Shown here: positions 11,700-23,400 of the stretch, one piece after another
Layout of the letters: the number at the start of each line of letters is the position of its first letter
Position numbering within the stretch: the first letter of the stretch is position 1
Source of the DNA: Apostichopus japonicus
Lineage: Eukaryota; Echinodermata; Holothuroidea; Aspidochirotida; Stichopodidae
NCBI RefSeq assembly: GCF_037975245.1
Contig: NC_092562.1
Location: 31,002,554-31,066,553, forward strand
DNA: 64,000 bases
Direction of reading: 5' to 3'
The notes under the pieces: generated by a model
Databases searched by the model: none
What the model saw: the letters and a program-made list of their open reading frames with translations, nothing else
What the model was told of the DNA's origin: nothing
Translations under genes and position numbers: made by a program

Positions 11700-12060
11700 G
11701 TTCTAGTCAGTGAAACTAGTCGGGTTTAATTCTTTCAGTGACTCTAGTCAGTGCAACTTGTCAGTCGATACAGACTAAGAAAGGTTAGTCGGGAGAGGCA
11801 CCATCCTGACTAATGTAAAACCTGCTATAAACTAGTCGGTGGCTTATATAAATTAGTCGGTAAACACCGACTAATGTCACCAACTAATGTAAATGACTAA
11901 TATACATTTACCGACTAAGATATTGTTGATCGACTAAGCTGACGGACTAAGAAATCCAACCGACAAAGGAATAAATTAGTCGGTAGCAACTGACTAGAGC
12001 TATGTTAGTCGGTAGAGGCACCAAATGGACTAACGTTAGGTTAGTCGGTAGACCAATTTA
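11700..12060. repeat. TTAGTCGGT / ACCGACTAA motif cluster
   Basis: A short motif TTAGTCGG(T) and its reverse complement CCGACTAA occur at least ten times in 360 bp, in both orientations, with GTAGAGGCACC attached twice. The result is many possible small hairpins. I do not recognise the family. Confidence 0.5.
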
Positions 12061-12257
12061 AGTTTTCAGTGTAGGTATGACCTTGGGGTTTACAACTTAG
12101 TTATGCTGGCGGTAGTAGTACTATGATTATAGTTAATGTGCCCTTGTGCAGCTCTATGTACTGTACTTGGCTACATTTGAAAGGGCGGGTTTACGTATTC
12201 TCTTCTTCGAATGTCCATCGTTACCGATGATGACTGTTGGGTGCAACAGGCAATCAA

Positions 12258-12640
12258 TTAACATTTCCTGTCCCTCTTGTGTGAGGACAGACCAGCATTG
12301 GAACGGAAGTTTCTCCTGCAGGTGATACATTGATAGTCTGAGGTAAAACTATCAACTGCCCCATGACGTAAATCATGCTGCCGCTTGTACATTCCATGTC
12401 TCCTGTCTTCCACGGTCTTGATGGTGTTCCTCACTGCGAGTCTCCAGCTGATCCTATCACTGGCCAATGATTCCCATCTGTCAACATCGATGTTTGCTTT
12501 TCCCAAGCTTCGTTTCAAGGTATCTTTGTAACGCAAGATTTGACCACCCTGTTGCCTTTTGCCTAGGCTGAGAGCTCACCATAGAAAACCGTTTTTGGCA
12601 ACCGATGTTCAGGCATTCTGCGAACATGTACACAGTTTAC
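12258..12640 (-). mobile_element. 3' end of a non-LTR retrotransposon ORF2 (broken)
   Basis: On the minus strand the sequence reads VRRMPEHRLPKTVFYGELS, then after a one-base frame change near 12,565 LGKRQQGGQILRYKDTLKR, and ends in a Cys2-His-type finger CxxCRRNF...GLSSHKR before a stop at 12,258-12,260. The pattern GELSxGKR...LRYKD with a terminal zinc finger is the usual C-terminus of many LINE ORF2 proteins. It is a dead fragment. Confidence 0.75.
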
Positions 12641-13327
12641 GTATACTGTGTTGCTGAGTCAGTACAGGTTATGTTCTAGTATTTGTTTATTCAGTGACTT
12701 CCATCTAAAGTGGTATACGATTTCAACAGTTGTACTTGAGTTAAACCCTTGTTAAAGAAGTGGTTGTCTGTGAGTGAAACATGAAGTCATATGTTTTGTT
12801 TAGGCATTCTGTGAGGTCGGAGGTATTTAGTATGCATTGTAATTACTTCGTTTGCTTTCGTATGGGAGTGCCGTACTTGGCATACGTTTGCAGTTTTGCC
12901 TGGAGAGGTTTCGTGTTATATTTTGTGTTATATTTACTTGTTATTTTATCTTTCATAAATAGTTGTGCTCATAAAAGTTACGTAGTTTTAGCTGAACAAC
13001 AGCGACTATGATACTTTATAGTACTTAATGGGTTGAATTACTACCTTTATAGATGGTTTGATGCCTTCCTGGTAGCTCTCGGGTGTTTCAAGGTCGGGAA
13101 CTGGCCAGGAAAGTCAGCGACACCGTCATACAAACGGGGCTCGTCTATTTGGGGTTTAATAGAGGGGCGTATTTAATTAAGGGGCGTATTTAATGAAGAG
13201 GCGTATTTAATAAAGGGGCGTATTTAATTAAGGCTAAATTTTAAATTTAAATGTATAAGATTTTGTATTTGTTTATGGTTGCTCGGTTTTCACCGAACAA
13301 CTAATTAAGTATCCTTGCTTGTGTTTT
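12641..13327. other. Spacer with a short GGGGCGTATTTAAT tandem repeat
   Basis: No gene seen. At 13,150-13,234 the 17-20 bp unit GGGGCGTATTTAATTAA is repeated about four times with small changes. Confidence 0.5.
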
Positions 13328-13379
13328 TTAATAAACAAGGAGACAGCAAAAGCATACCGTAATTTCTTGAGTCCGTTTG

Positions 13380-13830
13380 AATCTTTCTTTTTGAGACTTG
13401 ACCTGGGTTACACTAATATTAACTTTAACAGCCTGGAACCGGCCAGAAAGGTACGACCGTAGCCAGGCAAATGCATTTCCAGTTATTCCAGATCGTTTTG
13501 TTAAGTTCCATATAGGAGAGATGGTATAAAAGTCAGCAGATTGTTCCAATAGTGCTAGGGTTTCGGCTCCACGTGAATCAACAGATTCCAGGTCATTTTG
13601 CACACGAACAACAGCTTTTCGGTACCGTGTCCATGGCAATAGGCTGCCTGCATTATGTCAGCATTACCTGTAGCATTAAGAGGAGTAGAAAGTCTCTTGA
13701 CCGCAACTCTCTTGGAAACTTTAGATATTAAAGACAAATTGGCAGTAGGCCTGTAATTCCCAAGGATACTGACACCGGGCAGAATCAGATTCTGACTCTT
13801 TTGACTGTAGTTGTAGTGGGAGATCTTCAA
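13380..13830 (-). mobile_element. LINE reverse transcriptase fragment (CR1/L2-like, frameshifted)
   Basis: Minus-strand frames read LGNYRPTANLSLISKVSKRV and QAAYCHGHGTEKLL, then in another frame VRVQNDLESVDSRGAETLAL and GITGNAFAWLRSYLSGRFQ. These match the early reverse transcriptase blocks of CR1/L2-type LINEs (NYRPVSNL...ISK, QSAYRKxHSTETALL, AWxxSYLSxRxQ). The catalytic YxDD is missing. At least one frameshift is present. Confidence 0.7.
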
Positions 13831-13859
13831 CAGTGTCATGTTTTTTTTCATTTTCAACC

Positions 13860-16800
13860 TTTAACATCGAAACACAACTATTCTGTTCCGTAACAGATTA
13901 GCAATTAGTAAACCAAATCTAGTTCGATTTGTTTACGTCATGTTATTACTTAACTTTACAAATGTTTGGTATCGTCCACCACAGCACCCCCCCCCCTTTT
14001 TTCTTCACACCATATATATCCATTGACTTCAGTAATTCAATTAAATTAAACGACTGTAATAGACAATAGAAAACACAGATGGAGAAAATTCCACAAATCA
14101 TTCTTGGTTAATATATTTCTTCAATACCCCCAATACAAGACGAAACAAAATAAAAGGGAAATGCTTTCAATAGCCAGAAAAAATGATATGAAACCGGCTC
14201 AACTAAGTAAACTTTACGTAAGAATTAAATATATGAATACAGCAAACTGGACTAGTCTAAGATTACAGTGGTATCTGGTGGTAACATGTATTTGGTATTT
14301 CAGATTTAGTGGATATGGGCGTCTTTTCGATGGATACTGCCATTTCACATGTGTAAGAAGTGGCATTCCATATAATATAGACTCCAAAAGAATGTGACCT
14401 CCAGATGACTAGGTGTCTGTTATAAATCCAGATCTGTTATGAATAAATTTCATATTCTTGAAGTGTAATTGAAAATAATAGAATATTTACAAGGTGTGAT
14501 ATATCTAATTATAGATAGGCTATCCATATTGTTTAATGAAATCAACATCTTGTTTTGTTCTCTATTTTCAATACATTTATTAGTTCATTGGCAGTAAAAT
14601 CAAAGTTTGCAGAAAGCAGCTAGAAAAGTTCATTACACCAAAATTTATGAAAAACTGAAAGACTGGATGTGTAACAAATCAATCATACAATTTATGTACT
14701 CAATGATGAAAGTTTGAAGCAAACTTTCTTTAAGTTTAATATAGAAGAAACGAAACTTTCGAGCTCCATATCATATATGACTTCACGTTTACATTGATGG
14801 ATGACTATTGAGATATGGATTGAGGTATAAGTAACTGATCAATCACATATATCTTATAACATTACTTCAGAAACTGGGGAATAGGTAATAGGCCTATACC
14901 AATGAACCCATTTACTGATCACATAAAATAGGTCATAACTAGGTAACAGAGGATCCATTTTTTTACTGTAACTATTAGAGCATAAGAAATCACTCATCCC
15001 ATTAAGTAATCACAGATACTGGGCAATAGATAGCAACTGATCCTATAACCTTAAATACTGCAATTACTGGCGCGTAGGTATAACAGACTACTGATCCTTA
15101 TTGCATGTAGGTAACATACACTCTGGAATAGATAACATACCTTTCATTGCAATTGATCACAGATACTGAGATGTAATAGTTTAATGGAAAAGTATGGCTG
15201 GATAAGTTACTATGTTTAACAATATTTTGCTATTAAATTTTTAATTGCACCAGTGTTTCTCAAAGAATGTTGTTTGTGAAGCTCTGCAAGGATTCACCTA
15301 CCTGCATTAACGTATAATCTACATGAATGAAACTTTGCATCATCCAATATTTTACCATTTTTATTGTTTGGTGATGAAAGAACTATCCAGTATGAACATA
15401 AAGACCTAGCAGAAGGAGCAAACGTGTTTATCAATTAACTATATTCTGTTTATACATGGTTGTGTAGTACTAATTGCTTTTCCTTAAATACTGTGTCATT
15501 TATACTAGGAATGCAGAGCTATACAAGTAAATATTTGGTAGAATTACTAATGCTAAAATCCATAGAGTAGCATAAACAATTTTCGGACAGTTACTATCCA
15601 TGAATATCTACATGGGACTTTGTTTAAGAAAGTTAACATATTGTCTGTTTATAAGTAACATATGCTACAGTTAGGATTGTTCATTTATGGCCTTTTAAAA
15701 AAAAAATGAATTGAAGTGAACAGGAGGCAAGACTTTAACCAGCAGATCTCGGCTATTGCACAGAGTCAGGATAATTGTAATAAGTATGATAATTTGAATA
15801 ATTTAATTGGGTTAAATGTCATTATAATTATGATTATATTTTGTTTGGGTCAAAACTCTAGTGTCTATCAGCTGTCTATATACCAATGGCAGGTGTACAT
15901 TTCTACTTTGGTGTAACTTCAGCTGCTGGACTAGAAAAGAATATACAGGACATTTGAACATTCAATAGTGAATGGCAACAATATTCTGCATATTCCTGTT
16001 GTTTCTTATAAACAGTTTGATCATAAATATTTTCAAACCTTAAAACTTGTATTTTTTTGCAAGACCTGTATTTTTGCAAATTACATATACAAGTCCTTCA
16101 AAATATATTTTAACAATCAAACCAAATTCAACCACGATTACAACAGAATGAATAGCTTACATAGCACTATGTCTAGTTAATACATTGTTTACAATAATCA
16201 AACCATTTAAGCACTGAGAGCAGATCTGTATGTTATCATTACCAGCAGGCCTTGACAAAAAGCGTTGAAATTACCATTTGGAGAGCATGATTAAACATTT
16301 AATTGCAAAAACAAAACACTTTAAAACAATGCCTGTCTCTCTAGACTACTGTAATATAGGACTACTAATCACGACTTATGATAGTTTATGATTGTTCTGT
16401 CATCCATGGTTTCTTTCCATTATTATTACTACAGAGGAACATTCACAACCCCATATTTATCATGATTTCCCATACAAACTACAAAATAACCATACCAGTG
16501 GTCAGCTCTGAGTGAATGGAGTGTATAGCTGTATTCAACTTGATTTGTTTTTGTAGCTTATTGTTGCAATTCCTTGCAGCGGAACAATTATATTGTCGTG
16601 TGTATTCAACATTCCATATTGAACCTAATAACAGAGGGGTTCCTGCAGCTGAATAAAATCCTAAATATTGCTTTGGATAACTATTAAATGAACCATTTTA
16701 CAGTTTTACTACAATCCAAACTACAATATCGAAATGGGCACTAAATATCTTACAGAGCTAGTATGATTACATGCAAGTCTCTAGCCTTAGATTACAAATC

Positions 16801-19215
16801 TTTATTTATATTTCAGTGCAGATTTTTTTTTAATTTAAATGGTTTTTCGTTTACGGAATATATTATTACTTGACCAAATCTACATGAAAACATAAAAAGA
16901 TCAATCTTTATTAGAAATTGTTTCTACAATGTTAGAAGTTTGCTTAGAAAGTTGTTTGTAGGATTATACATTGTCTCTCCTTTATGATCTTGTATCTATG
17001 ATGGTAAAAGCAAACTATGTACTACAAATAAACCACAGTTATTTAAAACCTGTTGTTCATGTATATGAACACATAAGTATTTATCTTTTTAATGCATTAC
17101 ATTTCAGAAGGAATATCAGCTGCCCAGAACAAGCACATAAAAATGTAGAATAAAAGTAGGAAAGGAAATTAAGACAGAAAATGGCCAAATATGGCAAGAT
17201 AGATTCAAAAGGGGGAAAAGAAGGTAAATGCAGAGCAAAGTAGAATGAAATATAAAATGCTGTAACAATGATTCATACTGATATTGGATAAAAATAATTT
17301 ATGAATCTGGTAAGAATATTTTCTTTTTATGGTGTTGGTGAACAGTTGGTACATGAGATGACAAATCTCCCCAAAATTATGAATTTTCATATAAGTACAA
17401 GGTCATGAAGTCAGCAAGCTTTCAAAGGAATTTGCTGCATTTTGAAATCACATGTTACAAAGCAAATCCAAAAATGTAAGTAAGAAAATGAAAAGACAAC
17501 AAAAAGGAAGAAAAGGATTAAAGTGCACCATGGAAATTAAAATGAAAATGTTGCATGATGCTTAATTATGTGATTCACAACACTTTCACTGTCAACCATT
17601 AAGCATATAAAATACAATGCCAACCTCAGAGGCTTCAACTGAGCTTCACAAGCTATGCAGCCAAGGGTAGATGTGTTTGTACAGATCAATTCAATGTGTC
17701 ATAATGGGTTTTTATGAGATTATTAGTTGTGAAATGGAAACGATATGAATTATGAATTTGGTCTAACACCATATACTTCAAAGGCTAATTTCTTTACATG
17801 TTAAAGAGAAATATCACTGTGGTGAAATTTTTAATCAATGCTAAGAGATATTTTGAGATATGATCATTTTAGTGCAAATCTCTTGCCCAAATGTTAACTT
17901 GAAGAAAACATTTGTGACCTTAGAGCAACACAACATATACAAAACTTTTTCTTTCTCCAAAAATGTTGCACCCCAGTTTCTACATTAAAGTGCATCAGCA
18001 TATGAGTAGATTCATTTTCATATTTTTTATTATAAAAGAATAACAACGCTTACATCGAACGTTGAAGCCGTAAACCATCCAAGGTTCAAAAAGAAAATAG
18101 ACTGAATAGTAAATAAAAGAAATAATCATATATATACACAAAAAGAGGAAAATAAAAAAGCTGTATACAACAGAAGGAAATGTAAAAAAAAAATGATCAA
18201 AAAAGAGGGTTAACTTTGTTCACTATGCTAATGTTAGATTAGTATGCAACCAATTTTGCCTGCATCAAAAACTTTAGAATAATCTTTCATGAAGACCTAA
18301 TCATAGGCATAATTTAAACTTGTAATATGAATACACCACAATGCACCATTTCCATATTTTTAAATTTGTTTAGGTGGGTGAGGTACAATGGAACCCCCGA
18401 AATATGGGAGTCGGACTTCAAAAACCTCAGGGTAACACCCTGTTTTTTTTTAAATCTTGGATCCAACTCGGCAAACAATTTTCATACTGGAAGACCTAAT
18501 GTCTATAGGCATATGAGCCTGACTATATGTTTACAACAAGTGAGTGAATTTCATGGGAATGAACATAACTTGTGAAACAATGTGATGGTAGCTATTGCAG
18601 CATTGGTTTTCTGGTTAACAAATGTCGACTAGATGATTGCATTTCCTAAATATATCCCACTTTGCATCTTATTTCTCAATGGTGGTTGTACCATGTTATA
18701 TATTAATCTATGACGTTTTTCTTATTTCCTTACTAGTTAAGTTTAAATTAAACATCTAATTACATAAAAATGAAACAGTTTACTCAAATTCTTTTATATT
18801 CGGAAAAAAAATATAAGGAAAAGGTGTATTTGCAACCATTGAAGTCTGAATGATTTTGTTACACAACCCATTGGACTTGCTTTTTATTTTTTATCAATAT
18901 TACCTCTAATTGTAAACAGAAAAAGGAAATCTACTTATGTGTGCTTGAAAGCAGCCTGGGGCAGAAAGTCTGGCAGTTATAATTACTTTATCGCACTTCA
19001 CCAGTTTCCTCATCCAATATGCCTTTTGTCACACGACATATGCATGGCAGACTTGACTTACTATAAACTTAAAAGACATTGATATAGTTACAATAGAAAT
19101 GAATGAATTCAAAGGAAAACAAGAGCAATTAATTCTATTGTTTAACTTTATCATATAACAGCATCTACAATACTCAAAGCAGCAGATGTGAGTTTAAAAT
19201 ACACTCTCTACAAAC
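13860..19215. other. AT-rich intergenic DNA, perhaps with the phosphatase 3' UTR
   Basis: No supported coding. A weakly repeated stretch at about 14,830-15,175 contains TACTGATCA and AGATACTGG motifs. On the minus strand, the first AATAAA I found downstream of the phosphatase stop is at 18,883-18,888, which would give a 3' UTR of about 1.5 kb. This is a guess without transcript data. Confidence 0.3.
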
Positions 19216-20029
19216 TTAAAGCAGCATTTTGCGTCCTCAACTATGATATTTCTCAACCTCACTGACTCCACTATGCCATAACGACATACATAACTAGCTT
19301 ATCTATTTATATTTTTACTTCAAATGGTGGCATAAAAGTCGAAAAAATTGCAACTGTCAACTTTGTTGTTCTCCAAGATATTTTCCGTTGGGAACCCAAT
19401 AAACCTCGCCCATAATATGAATATTTAAACACTACGAACATCATTGACAGATACGTAATATAACACCACGCTTGATTTGTGTACAGTCTATATGGCAGTT
19501 GTACCAGGGAGTTGTATAACAACTCCCAACGCAAAGTCTTGAATCTATTTTTAGCAACGGCTCATAACTAAACCTGCATCTCTGATTGGTTGAATTCAAA
19601 CTAGTGGGTTTGGGAACTGAATGCGAATTAATTTTGTCTGTGGAATACTCGCCAATTAACGTTTTTGGCAGGGAAAAACTTGGCTAATATCTTAATTTGC
19701 TGTTTTGTGATTTGATGTATGTAAAAAAACTCGATGGACATGTCAAAAAAGTAGAAAACGGCGACCAAACGCAAAATGCTCATGAATAAACATACTATTC
19801 ACTGATTGGTGGAATTCAAACTAGTGGATTTGGAGATATGAAAACTTTGTCGAGGACACTCTTACTCATTATCGAAATATATCGTTAATTACTCGCTAAT
19901 TAACGCTCTTGGTAGGGTGAAACTTGGATGGTATCTTAGTTTGCTGTTTTATGATTGATACCTGTAAAAAAATCGATGCACATGTTAAAAAGGTCGAAAA
20001 AAGCGACCCAACGCAAAATGCTGCTTTAA
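19216..20029. mobile_element. MITE with TTAA target duplications
   Basis: The termini are TTAA+AGCAGCATTTTGCGT (19,216-19,234) and the inverse ACGCAAAATGCTGCT+TTAA (20,011-20,029). Inside, a block of about 225 bp is tandemly duplicated (from about 19,575 and about 19,800; both start with CTGATTGGTxGAATTCAAAC), and the first copy ends in another ACGCAAAATGCT. TTAA duplication points to a piggyBac- or Kolobok-type non-autonomous element. No transposase is present. Confidence 0.65.
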
Positions 20030-20414
20030 AATGACTTAGAAAGGCCTGAAACACTTCATTTCACAAATTGTGAGAAAGTTATTTCAAAACCATACTGAAG
20101 ATAATACTGAAGATAATACCGAACACAAATAGTAGCAATTAACGGAACAAATATTTTGAGTGTCTCAAATGTCTATAACTGCCTTGCAATTCTGGACTGT
20201 GCGTTGAAATTGTGTCAACACATAAGAACTTATAAATGAAATACATAATGTACCTAGCAAGACATTGTAAGAATGACATAAAATCAAACACTGAGAAAAA
20301 TCATTACATCGTGTTTGTTTCTCTTCTGGTGTTCGCTAGATATATATATTGTTACAACCACTCTAGGCCACCAATCCCTGCCAAGCTAGACTGCTCTGAT
20401 CAAGTTAACAAGTT

Positions 20415-20480
20415 TTAGTCTGTGCCACTTCCAGTCTCTAAGTGCATCAGCACTGCATCAAATATAGTCTGGTACTGCTC
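20415..20480 (-). CDS. PTP receptor last coding exon
   Basis: 66 bp including TAA. It reads [20 protein letters not shown] and D, then stop. EQYQxIFDxL is the C-terminal helix of D2; the tail after it is very short. Confidence 0.9.
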   Translation of the reverse strand, partial: EQYQTIFDAVLMHLETGSGTD

Positions 20481-23400
20481 CTGTTAAAAGTAAAACATTG
20501 ATAGAAAAATTAGTGAGACCCTTTATAACTCATGAAATGGTCATTAAACCAAGGAAGTTATAATTTCAATGACATCCTATGAAAATATGATATGACAGAC
20601 AATACACAAAAGTTCCCAATTGCCATACCGGTTGCAAACATATACTCATTTCTAATTACACAAGTTAACCACATAACACATTCTACCGTGAACAATTCGC
20701 TTCCTCTCTGATTTACACATGTTGTTAATACAATGTACACTGTTTAGAATGGATTCTCAGAGTACAGGGGTGCAATAAAATGACAATTGTTCTCACTGGT
20801 TATCTTCCATAACGGTATTGTAAAACATGCAAAAAGTAATTTATAATTCAGGAGAAAACCCTCCATGAACAGGTATCAGTAGGACCTGGGGATACATGTG
20901 GCATCCGTAAGGCCATTTGATTACACAGACAGATCATCTGGTACACACCTGGTTTTGGATCATGAGTGGCTGAGCTGAACGCATATTGCTTATGAGTTGG
21001 AATATATCAACCTCCTTGACTGCTTGTGCCTGATCCAAAGCTGCTACTAATCCACAAAAGACACCAGTCCTACCAACACCATCCCTGTAGGTAAATAGTA
21101 CAATGGAGGGAGTGGGTGGGAATATAAATGTGAATATGATAGTGCATCAAGCATAAATTGATGAAAGGATGTTAAGGGCATCCTCAACAAGCATAACATA
21201 TTCAAAGATATACTTCCATCACCTTCTGATATATCCTCTATTAATAAAGCTATAAATTACTAGCCATTGATAATGATATGTTTTATACTCACCTCTGGCG
21301 ATGTGAAGAGATCATGTAGACTACAATAAAATATGATCTACATAACATAAGGCTATAAAACTAATAAGTAGTCTGTAAATAACTCTACTCATATGGGTAT
21401 AAACTATGCCGTTTGAAAGTAATAATATATTTACATATATATACAAGGTAGACTATATCTTGCAAACATATGTAGCTAGCAGCTAGGCCTTGGTCATTAT
21501 AACACAAAATGACATTTCATCATCAATAGAACCATTGTCTGAATTTGGTTAAGTAAAAACCTGACCTGTAATATAAGATCATATTATCACACAGAACTTA
21601 CATGCAATGAACCAGGACACGATTAACAGCTCTTTCCTTGCGCCACTGGCTGAGCTGATGAACGCAATTCAGCAAAAGCTCAGATGAGTTACTGACTGTC
21701 TCATTATTTGGCCAACCCAGACACTGTATCTGCATCACAGTGCGTAATTTCTAACAATATTTGGAGGAAAACAAAAGAATATCAGTGTGTTAATGCTCAT
21801 TAATGATACATGGTATAGAAAAGGTCTTTGAAGTTAATAATGGATGAACAGAAATATATGAATAAAAGAAAAAGCAGACAAAGTATTAACAAATGAATGA
21901 ATGAAAAATGTTTCTTTCCAATGTTGTGATTTCTCTAGTTTATTCCAAATATTTTATTATTTATAGTTGTTTATGTTGGTTTTGCGAAGAACTAACCTGC
22001 AGAGCTGAGTTTGTAATCTCAATTTTGCGAACACAAATAGTACCACGATTTTCAGTAGAGAGCGATTTGATGGTGAACGGACTGAATGTGACAGAAGTAG
22101 ACTCAGGCCAATATTGGTCACTCTATAGGAAAAAGAATTTATTATTGCTACTATTTTATAATTTTCATTTATACATTTACTTTCATAAAACAATAACAGT
22201 AGTATTAAACACTAAATGGATAGAAATAACCTTATTAGAGTGCAACAGCGATAGTGCCACAAAAGAGGAAACAGCAAACGGTAATTTCTTAATTCTCTCA
22301 CATAGTGTAATGACAATGGGGCACAGTATCAATCTTGTGTAACAGTTTCAAAGGATCTGAACTTTATCTTTTACAGAATACTACGGTTTCTGTGTACAAA
22401 AACTGCTATACATACTGCATGAATGATTCCCTGCATCATTTGGATGCTAGCTCTAATGTGTGATGTGATGGAGAAACAAAGAATAAATTGGCTGATAAAA
22501 TACACACAGATCTAAGATTTCAATTAGCAGCTGTTTAACTGCTACAAACTGTTACAAAATACTATTCATTTAGTGTAAATATTCATAGTAGATTATCTAC
22601 AGGACTAGGTACAGTATATTAGCTAACAGTGAACAGAAATGGATGGCCCACTAGATCAGGTTTGTCAGTTTTTCTGTAGCTCAATCATCCAAATGAAACG
22701 TCCAACCAGGTGGCAAATGTCAACAACAAATTTAAGCATTATTTTATCATAATTGAACACTGAATATGGCAAGGAATTGTGTGGGTCTGCAATGCTATGC
22801 AATTGGGATCTGTTAGATGAGCTTTAGGAAGTTGAACATGGTCAAAAAAAATTCCAATGTGGCTACCTGTTTGCAAACTTGAGTCGAACTGAACAACATG
22901 AAATTGATGAAATCTATGTTCTCTGGGGATATTTCAAATATTCAGCAACTTTCTCTCAAATTGAAGGCCATTTGAATAAATACCAAATTTTCTGTGTGGC
23001 CAGCCCTTTCATTTCCTCCAGCCATTGAAATTTGAAGAGTAGCAATTTCTTCATGTTTGCATTTAAAATGCCAAACTGGCAGTGCTGTTCTGAATATTCA
23101 AGAAGGGTAAGGAATATCTAAAGCTAGACATCTCTCTATTTAGAGAAATAATGCAGATTTGCAGAACAGAGACTTATGTGGATTTGTTGTTTCTTATCTG
23201 TGGAAGGCTTTGCACTTTGAATGGTTGAATAGTAAAATGAGAAACTTCTTTGCTCATCATAGCTGCACTGATCATTATCATCATGATTGTCATTCTTCTT
23301 CTTCTTATTATTATTATTACTTGAGAAAGTGGTCAGATGCTGACATACACTCTAGTACATGAGATAGGTACACATTGAGAAACATTGAGTGGCCAGTAGC

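Noticed and set aside
12258-13830. The two LINE fragments as one element
   Set aside because: Order and strand would fit, but the reverse transcriptase part looks CR1/L2-like while the GELSxGKR C-terminus is typical of another LINE group, and the DNA between them matches neither.
21908-22342. Plus-strand frame of 144 codons
   Set aside because: It is a shadow of the D2 exon at 21,997-22,122.
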